NCBI RefSeq assembly: GCF_004761865.1
Contig: NZ_SJDM01000004.1
Location: forward strand, 124,001 to 188,000
DNA length: 64,000 nt
Direction: 5' to 3'
DNA from: Crenalkalicoccus roseus
GTDB taxonomy: Bacteria; Pseudomonadota; Alphaproteobacteria; Acetobacterales; Acetobacteraceae
The notes under the pieces are model-generated. The model saw nothing but the letters and a program-made list of their open reading frames with translations, did no database searches and was not told the DNA's origin. Below, piece by piece: positions 58,549-64,000 of this stretch. The stretch's first letter is position 1. Each line of letters starts with the position of its first letter. The translations under genes and the position numbers were made by a program.

Positions 58549-60059
58549 GCGCCCCCATGCGCGAAGAGTGCGACCTGCTGGTGATCGGCGGCGGCATCAA
58601 CGGGTGCGGCATTGCCCGCGACGCGGCGGGGCGCGGCTTCTCCGTGGTGCTGGCGGAGCGGGGCGACCTCGGCGGCGCCACCTCCTCCGCCTCCTCCAAG
58701 CTGATCCATGGCGGGCTGCGCTACCTGGAGCAGTACGAGTTCCGCCTGGTGCGGGAGGCGCTGGCGGAGCGCGAGGTGCTGCTGCGCATCGCCCCGCACA
58801 TCATCTGGCCGATGCGCTTCGTGCTGCCGCACCGGCCGGAGATGCGGCCGCGCTGGATGATCCGCGCCGGCCTCTTCCTCTACGACCACCTGGCGCGCCG
58901 CGTCAGCCTGCCGGGCGCGGAATCCGTCCCTGTCGCCCGCCACCCCTTCGGCGCGCCGCTGCGCCCCGAGATCACGGCCGCCTTCGCCTATTCCGACTGC
59001 TGGGTGGAGGATGCGCGCCTGGTCGTGCTGAACGCCAGGGACGCGGCGCGGCGCGGGGCGGAGATCGCCGTGCGCACCGCCTTCCTCGGCGCCGAGCCGG
59101 GGCCGCAGGGCTGGGCCTGCCGCCTGCGCGACGGGGCGGGGCGGGAGCGGGTGGTGCGCGCGCGGGCGCTGGTGAACGCCGCCGGGCCCTGGGCGCTGCA
59201 GGCACGCGCGGCGGCCTGCGGCGCGGGGAGCACCGCCGCCTCGCTGCGGCTGGTGCGCGGCAGCCACATCGTGCTGCCGGCGCTCTACGAGGGGGAGCAG
59301 GCCTACATCCTGCAGAACGACGACCGGCGGGTGGTCTTCGTCATTCCCTACGAGGGGCGGTTCAGCCTGGTCGGCACCACCGATGTGCCGCATGAGGGCG
59401 ATCCCGGCAGCGCGGTCTGCACGCCGGAGGAGGCGGCTTATCTCTGCGCCGCCGTGGCGCGGCAGTTCCGCGCCGCGCCGCGGGTGGAGAACATCGTCTG
59501 GAGCTATGCCGGCGTCCGCCCGCTCTACGACGATGGCACCGCCGATCCCTCCGCCGTCACCCGCGACTACGTGCTGAAGCTGGAGACGGCCGGGCCGGGC
59601 GCGCCCGTGCTGTCGGTGTTCGGGGGCAAGATCACCACCTACCGGCGGTTGGCGGAGGAGGCGATGGAACGCCTCGGCGCCGCGCTCGGCCGCATCGGGA
59701 CGCCCTGGACCGCCACCGCCCCCCTGCCCGGCGGCGACTTCACGGGCGGCCTGGCGGCGCTGGAGGCGGAGATCGCGCGCCGCCACCCCTGGCTGGAGAG
59801 GGCGCTCCTGCGCCGGCTGCTGCGCGCCTACGGCACCGAGACCGAGGCGCTGCTGGGCGGCGCCCGCTCCGCCGCCGATCTCGGCCGCGACCTCGGGGCC
59901 GGGCTGACGGAGCGCGAACTCGACTGGCTGCGGCGGGAGGAATGGGCCTGCAGCGCCGAGGACGTGCTGTGGCGCCGCAGCAAGCTCGGCCTGCACATGA
60001 GCGCGGCCGAACGCGCAGCCGTGGCCGCGGCAATGGAGGGCGCCGCGGCCACGGCCTGA
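58545..60059 (+). CDS. glpD: Glycerol-3-phosphate dehydrogenase (aerobic, FAD)
   Basis: Membrane-associated enzyme oxidising sn-glycerol-3-phosphate to dihydroxyacetone phosphate and passing electrons to quinone. The 504-residue product has DLLVIGGGINGCGIARDAAG (FAD Rossmann), SSASSKLIHGGLRYLEQYEF (family signature), RGSHIVLPALYEGEQAYILQ and VFGGKITTYRRLAEEAMERL. Length is near E. coli GlpD. The ATG overlaps phnE2, so the importer and this catabolic enzyme are made together. The gene converges on hpf. Confidence 0.95.
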   Translation: MSAPMREECDLLVIGGGINGCGIARDAAGRGFSVVLAERGDLGGATSSASSKLIHGGLRYLEQYEFRLVREALAEREVLLRIAPHIIWPMRFVLPHRPEMRPRWMIRAGLFLYDHLARRVSLPGAESVPVARHPFGAPLRPEITAAFAYSDCWVEDARLVVLNARDAARRGAEIAVRTAFLGAEPGPQGWACRLRDGAGRERVVRARALVNAAGPWALQARAAACGAGSTAASLRLVRGSHIVLPALYEGEQAYILQNDDRRVVFVIPYEGRFSLVGTTDVPHEGDPGSAVCTPEEAAYLCAAVARQFRAAPRVENIVWSYAGVRPLYDDGTADPSAVTRDYVLKLETAGPGAPVLSVFGGKITTYRRLAEEAMERLGAALGRIGTPWTATAPLPGGDFTGGLAALEAEIARRHPWLERALLRRLLRAYGTETEALLGGARSAADLGRDLGAGLTERELDWLRREEWACSAEDVLWRRSKLGLHMSAAERAAVAAAMEGAAATA

Positions 60060-60065
60060 CGCGGA

Positions 60066-60680
60066 TCACGCGGCCGGGGCGTCGATCCAGCCGATGCAGC
60101 CGTCGGGCCGGCGATACACCACGTTCAGCGTGCCGGAGGCGCGGTTTCGGAACATCACCACGGGAGTGTGGCCGCCATCGAGGCGGCGCACCGCCTCCTC
60201 CACCGACAGCCGGGCAAGCTCCGCCGGCTGCTCGGCGACGATGGGGCCGAAGGCATCCCCCTCCACCGGCTGGCCGTTGAGCGGCGCCTGTTCCTCCTCG
60301 GCCTCCTCCGCCTCGGGCGCCGGGGTGGCGGCGAGGGTGGTGGCGGTCTCGCGCACCTCGGCGAGGCTGCGGGCATGGTCGTTCACGCGGCGGCGGTAGC
60401 GGCGGAGCTGCTTGGCCAGGTGCTCGACCGCCACCTCGAAGGCGCGGTGCGCGTCCGTGCCCTCGCCCTCGCCACGCATGAACAGGTTGCGCCCGGCCTT
60501 GAGGTTGATGTCGCAGAGGAAGAACGCCCCCTGCCGCCCCTTCGCGTCGCGGCGGAAGGTGACATTGGCCTCGAGCGCATGATCGAAATATTTGCGCGCG
60601 ACGGCCGCGAGGCCCTCCCGCACATGCGTCTTCAGCGCCTCGCCGGTGTCAACCTGCTTGCCAGCGACCGTGATGTGCAT
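60066..60680 (-). CDS. hpf: Ribosome hibernation promoting factor, long form
   Basis: Dimerises 70S ribosomes into inactive 100S in slow growth. The 204-residue protein has the N-terminal RMF/HPF fold (MHITVAGKQVDTGEALKTHV, DINLKAGRNLFMRGEG) and a C-terminal S30AE domain (IVAEQPAELARLSVEEAVRR, VVMFRNRASGTLNVVYRRPD). The length shows the long form. It follows rpoN, as in other alphaproteobacteria; a Glu/Ala linker joins the domains. Confidence 0.95.
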   Translation of the reverse strand: MHITVAGKQVDTGEALKTHVREGLAAVARKYFDHALEANVTFRRDAKGRQGAFFLCDINLKAGRNLFMRGEGEGTDAHRAFEVAVEHLAKQLRRYRRRVNDHARSLAEVRETATTLAATPAPEAEEAEEEQAPLNGQPVEGDAFGPIVAEQPAELARLSVEEAVRRLDGGHTPVVMFRNRASGTLNVVYRRPDGCIGWIDAPAA

Positions 60681-60780
60681 GAAGTCACGTCCCCTTCTTC
60701 GCCTGGGAGAAGGCCCGCCCCGCCCGGCTCCGGCGGCAACCCGGCGCGGGCGCGGCGGCCTCGCGGCCGGGGGACGCGGA

Positions 60781-62250
60781 TCAGGCCAGGGCAGCCTTTT
60801 CCCGCCTACGTTGCACCGATGATGGGATGCGCAACGCCTCGCGGTATTTGGCCACGGTTCGGCGGGCGATGTCCACGCCTTCCTGACGTAACCGTTCCAC
60901 GATTGCGTCGTCGGACAGAACCGCGTCCGGATCCTCGGCCTCAATCAGGGCACGAATGCGGTGCCGCACCGCCTCGGCGCTGTGGCTCTCGCCTCCGGTG
61001 CCGGGAATGGCGGTGGTGAAGAAATACTTTAACTCGAAGGTGCCCCGGGGGGTGGCGATGTGCTTGTTCGCCGTCACCCGGCTGACCGTGCTCTCGTGCA
61101 TCTCCACCGCCTCGGCCACCTCCCGCAGGATCAGCGGGCGGAGATGGCCGATGCCATGGCGGAAGAAGCCGTCCTGGCGGCGGACGATCTCGGCCGCGAC
61201 TTTCAGGATGGTGCTGGCGCGCTGCTCCAGGCTGCGCACCAGCCAATTGGCATTCTGCCACTGCTCGGCGAGGAAGGCGCGCCCCTCCCGGCCGCGCAGC
61301 CCCACCAGCGCCCGGGCATGGAAGCCTCGGTTGACGAGGACCCGCGGCAGGGTGTCCGGGTTGAGTTCCAGAAGCCAGGCCCCGTCGGGGGCCCGGCGCA
61401 TCAGCAGGTCCGGCACCACGGGCGGGGCCGGCGCCTCGTCGAAGCCGGCGCCGGGCTTGGGGTCGAGGCGGCGGAGCTCGGCGATCATGTCGGCGAGGTC
61501 CTCGGCGTCCACCCCGCAGCGCTCCATCAGCGCCGCCTTGTCGCGCCGAGCGAGCAAGTCAAGGTTGTCGAGCAGCGCCCGCATGGCCGGGTCCAGCCGG
61601 TTCCGCTCGGCGAGCTGGACGGCCAGGCACTCCCGGAGGTCGCGGCAGAACATTCCCACCGGGTCGAAGCGCTGCATCCGCGCGCGCACCGCCGCGACCC
61701 GCGCCGCCTCGCAGCCGAGCGCGCGGGCGATCGCCTCGTCCGGCAGCGCGAGCCGCCCGGCCGGATCCACCAGGGCGAGGAGCTGGGCGGCGATCAGCCG
61801 GTCCTGCGGGGCGGCGAAGGAGAGGCGGATCTGCTCCCCGAGATGCTCGCGCAGCGACCGCCCGGCGCCGGCGAGATCCTCGACCCCGCCGGGATCATCC
61901 TCGAAGGCGCCATTGGCTCCGCCGCCCCGGCCGGGCGCCTCGGCCTCATAGACATTGTCCCATTCGGCATCGAGGGGCGCCGCCTCCTCGCTCGGCAGGG
62001 TCTCGGAGACCGCGGCGGCGTGGCTGTCCTGCGGCGCCGAGCCCGCGGGCAGGGGGTCGGCCCGGGCGGCATCGGGGTCGGCAGCGGAGGTCTCGTCCCG
62101 CTCCAGCAGCGGGTTGCGCTCCAGCTCCTCCTCGACGAAGGCCGCGACCTCCAGGTTGCTCGACTGCAGCAGCCGGATCGCCTGCCGGAGCTGCGGCGTC
62201 ATCACCAGCGACTGGGTCTGGCGGAGGTCGAGTCGGGGGGTCAGCGCCAT
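60781..62250 (-). CDS. rpoN: RNA polymerase sigma-54 factor
   Basis: Alternative sigma factor for nitrogen and other regulons, needing an AAA+ activator. The 489-residue protein has region I (LRQTQSLVMTPQLRQAIRLL with EEELERNPLLE), an acidic region II, the core-binding region, the HTH EVAEAVEMHESTVSRVTANK and the RpoN box ARRTVAKYRE near the end. It lies between lptB and hpf. No classic -24/-12 promoter was seen in the intergenic gaps examined. Confidence 0.97.
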   Translation of the reverse strand: MALTPRLDLRQTQSLVMTPQLRQAIRLLQSSNLEVAAFVEEELERNPLLERDETSAADPDAARADPLPAGSAPQDSHAAAVSETLPSEEAAPLDAEWDNVYEAEAPGRGGGANGAFEDDPGGVEDLAGAGRSLREHLGEQIRLSFAAPQDRLIAAQLLALVDPAGRLALPDEAIARALGCEAARVAAVRARMQRFDPVGMFCRDLRECLAVQLAERNRLDPAMRALLDNLDLLARRDKAALMERCGVDAEDLADMIAELRRLDPKPGAGFDEAPAPPVVPDLLMRRAPDGAWLLELNPDTLPRVLVNRGFHARALVGLRGREGRAFLAEQWQNANWLVRSLEQRASTILKVAAEIVRRQDGFFRHGIGHLRPLILREVAEAVEMHESTVSRVTANKHIATPRGTFELKYFFTTAIPGTGGESHSAEAVRHRIRALIEAEDPDAVLSDDAIVERLRQEGVDIARRTVAKYREALRIPSSVQRRREKAALA

Positions 62251-62315
62251 GGTGCCAGGGTATCACGGGCGCCGGCCGAAATAACCGGCCGCGGAACGGA
62301 CCGGTGCCGGCCGGC

Positions 62316-63077
62316 TCACAGGCTGAACCGCTCCCCGAGATAGACGCGGCGCACCCCCTCATGCGCCACGATGTCGCGCGGGCTGCCCTCCATCAGCACC
62401 TTCCCGTCGTGCAGGATGTAGGCGCGGTCGATGATCTCCAGCGTCTCGCGCACGTTGTGGTCGGTGATCAGCACCCCGATGTCGCGGTCCTTCAGGTGCC
62501 GGACCAGGTCGCGGATCTCGCCCACCGCGATCGGGTCGATGCCGGCCAGGGGCTCGTCGAGAAGGATGTAGGAGGGGTGGGTGGCGAGGGCGCGCGCGAT
62601 CTCGCAGCGCCGCCGCTCGCCGCCCGAGAGGGCGAGCGCCGGGGCGCGGCGCAGGTGGGAGATGCCGAACTCGGCCAGCAGCGCGTCCAGCATCTGCTCG
62701 CGCCGGTCGCGCTGCGGCTCCACCACCTCGAGCGCGGCGCGGATGTTGTCCTCCACCGACAGGCCGCGGAAGATCGAGGCCTCCTGCGGCAGGTAGCCGA
62801 GGCCGAGGCGGGCCCGGCGGTACATGGGCAGATGGGTCACGTCGTGCCCGTCCAGCACCACCCGGCCTTCGTCCGGCCGCACCAGGCCCATGATCATGTA
62901 GAAGGTGGTGGTCTTGCCCGCGCCGTTGGGGCCGAGCAGCCCCACCGCCTCGCCCCGCCGCAGGCTGATCGAGACGTTGCGCACCACCGGCCGCTTCCGG
63001 TAGCGCTTGCCGAGGCCGGTGGCGACCAGCCCCCCCTCGCCGGGGATGGCGCGCAGCGCCGGGGCGTGGCCGCTCAC
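62316..63077 (-). CDS. lptB: LPS export ABC ATPase
   Basis: ATPase of the LptBFG-C machine that moves lipopolysaccharide from the inner membrane. The 253-residue protein has LLGPNGAGKTTTFYMIMGLV (Walker A), ALSGGERRRCEIARALATHP (signature), YILLDEPLAGIDP (Walker B) and LITDHNVRETLEIIDRAYIL. The GTG at 63077 overlaps the lptA stop (GTGA). It is followed by rpoN. Confidence 0.96.
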   Translation of the reverse strand: MSGHAPALRAIPGEGGLVATGLGKRYRKRPVVRNVSISLRRGEAVGLLGPNGAGKTTTFYMIMGLVRPDEGRVVLDGHDVTHLPMYRRARLGLGYLPQEASIFRGLSVEDNIRAALEVVEPQRDRREQMLDALLAEFGISHLRRAPALALSGGERRRCEIARALATHPSYILLDEPLAGIDPIAVGEIRDLVRHLKDRDIGVLITDHNVRETLEIIDRAYILHDGKVLMEGSPRDIVAHEGVRRVYLGERFSL

Positions 63078-64000
63078 CGCCCGCCTCCCTGGGCGCCGGG
63101 ACGCGCCTCCTCCGCCTGCTGCGGCACCACCAGCCCCTGCACGCGCGCGCCGGGGGCGGAAACGAGGCGGGCGACGCCGGTGCGCAGGTTCACGATCGCC
63201 TCCTGGCCGTTGATCTGGTTGTCGCCGCGGGTGATGCGCACGCCGCCGAGAAGGCGCGCCATGCCGGTGGCGGCGCTGTAGACGCCGCGCTCGCCGCGCA
63301 CCACCTCGGTCGGCGTGCGGATCTCGACGCCGCCGAAGGCCTCGACCCGGTCGAGGCGGCCGGCGCCCGGCACCTCCGTCCCCTCCGGGGTGCGCGGGCG
63401 CGGCGCCGCGGCGGCCGGGGCGGCGGTGCCGGGGGGGCCTTCCAGGAAGTAGGCGACGAGGGTGTCGGCGGCGATGCGGCGGTCGTTCTCGCGGTCCACC
63501 ACCACCGCCCCGCCGCGCGCCACCGCCATGCGCCGGTTCGACCAGTATTCCAGGCTGTCGCGCGCGGTGATGAGGTTCGGGCCGGTCTCCAGGGAGAGGT
63601 TGCGCCCGGTCAGCACCAGCACCGCCTGGTCCACGTCGTAGACGGCGCGGTCGCCGCGCGCGGTATCGGTGGCGGTGGCGATGCGCACCCGCCCCTCCGC
63701 CTCCAGCCGCCAGATCTCGCTGCTGCCGCCGAGGGCGGGCTCGGCCGCTCCGCCCGGCGCCGGCTCCCGCCCGGGGGGCTGGCGGTAGCGGGCGAGCAGC
63801 CGGTCCGCATCCACCGTGACCCCGTCCTTGACCGCGCGGGCGTTGCCGCGGGCGATCACCACCTGCTCGGCCTGGCGCCACTCGATGCCGTCCGTGGCGG
63901 TGACGTCCACCGGCCCGCCCTGGGAGAGGTCGATCGCCTGGGGCAGGGCGGCGGCGGGCCAGAGGGCGGCAAGCAGGACGAGGCGCGGCAGCAGGCGGCG
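63074..64000 (-). CDS. lptA: LPS export periplasmic protein LptA (start beyond the window)
   Basis: Periplasmic bridge for lipopolysaccharide. The visible 308 codons include the end of a signal peptide (LPRLVLLAALWPAAALPQAI) and OstA-like repeats such as QVVIARGNARAVKDGVTVDA, RGDRAVYDVDQAVLVLTGRN and VDRENDRRIAADTLVAYFLE. A Pro/Ala-rich insert lies in the middle. The start codon lies beyond base 64000; an apparent GTG at 63910 would delete the signal peptide and is rejected. The C-terminus ends in a Glu/Ala/Gln tail. Confidence 0.92.
   Translation of the reverse strand, partial: RRLLPRLVLLAALWPAAALPQAIDLSQGGPVDVTATDGIEWRQAEQVVIARGNARAVKDGVTVDADRLLARYRQPPGREPAPGGAAEPALGGSSEIWRLEAEGRVRIATATDTARGDRAVYDVDQAVLVLTGRNLSLETGPNLITARDSLEYWSNRRMAVARGGAVVVDRENDRRIAADTLVAYFLEGPPGTAAPAAAAPRPRTPEGTEVPGAGRLDRVEAFGGVEIRTPTEVVRGERGVYSAATGMARLLGGVRITRGDNQINGQEAIVNLRTGVARLVSAPGARVQGLVVPQQAEEARPGAQGGGR

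Noticed and set aside
53333-60059. A C-P lyase phosphonate operon
   Set aside because: Only importer genes are phn-like; phnG, H, I, J, K, L and M are absent, and glpD takes the catabolic position.
63074-63910. LptA starting at the GTG near 63910
   Set aside because: The frame continues upstream into a hydrophobic signal peptide up to the window edge, so the true start lies beyond it.

Overview
The window is a very GC-rich, gene-dense bacterial chromosome segment. Several features point to an alphaproteobacterium, most likely an Acetobacteraceae/Rhodospirillales member of the Roseomonas type: the blocks lptA-lptB-rpoN-hpf, aroA-cmk-rpsA-sppA-ihfB-lapA-pyrF-trpFBA-accD-folC and FYDLN-recF-gyrB, an Hsp20-DUF1150 pair, and two promoters matching the EcfG general-stress consensus. 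No rRNA, tRNA, insertion sequence, phage or CRISPR array was found. Identification is by reading proteins and motifs; no database search was possible.

Layout. 1-2877: end of the F1 ATP synthase operon (atpA end, atpG, atpD, atpC). 3145-6105: a ferritin-like di-iron protein, an intergenic stretch with palindromes and a stress promoter, a secreted PepSY protein with an exact tandem repeat, and an OprP-type porin. 6122-12687 (minus): an orphan CoxL-like molybdopterin subunit, an M20 amidohydrolase, a DsbA-fold isomerase, a GNAT and a two-subunit CoA transferase. 12827-15939: a zinc-binding peptidase-like protein lacking its HExxH motif, a small membrane protein, a flavodoxin-fold oxidoreductase and a malate/lactate-type dehydrogenase. 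15989-18206 (minus): truA, fmt, def. 18336-19158: Hsp20 and DUF1150.

19201-30870: transport and catabolism. A CUT1 sugar ABC importer (minus) is divergent from a GMC oxidoreductase that is preceded by a translationally coupled 24-codon leader ORF. A complete TRAP transporter (dctPQM), an MBL-fold hydrolase and folC follow on the minus strand. 31049-41468 (minus) is a long housekeeping block: accD, trpA, trpB, trpF, pyrF, lapA, ihfB, sppA, rpsA, cmk, aroA. 41645-45697 (plus): a FYDLN protein, recF, gyrB. 45803-51363: a DUF2934 stress protein with a canonical EcfG promoter, an aminotransferase, a degenerate gamma-glutamyltransferase lipoprotein head to head with an M48 peptidase, and a DsbA-like protein. 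51526-53280: rplU, rpmA, obgE.

53333-60059 is the most interesting locus. A DeoR/GlpR regulator is followed by a palindromic operator candidate. Then comes a tightly coupled operon: HAD phosphatase, PhnD-like binding protein with a poly-Gln tail, PhnC ATPase, two PhnE permeases and glycerol-3-phosphate dehydrogenase GlpD. Every junction inside the operon is a 4-base overlap. No C-P lyase gene is present. The set suggests a phosphonate-type importer repurposed to bring a glycerol-phosphate-like organophosphate to GlpD. The window ends with hpf, rpoN, lptB and a truncated lptA on the minus strand.
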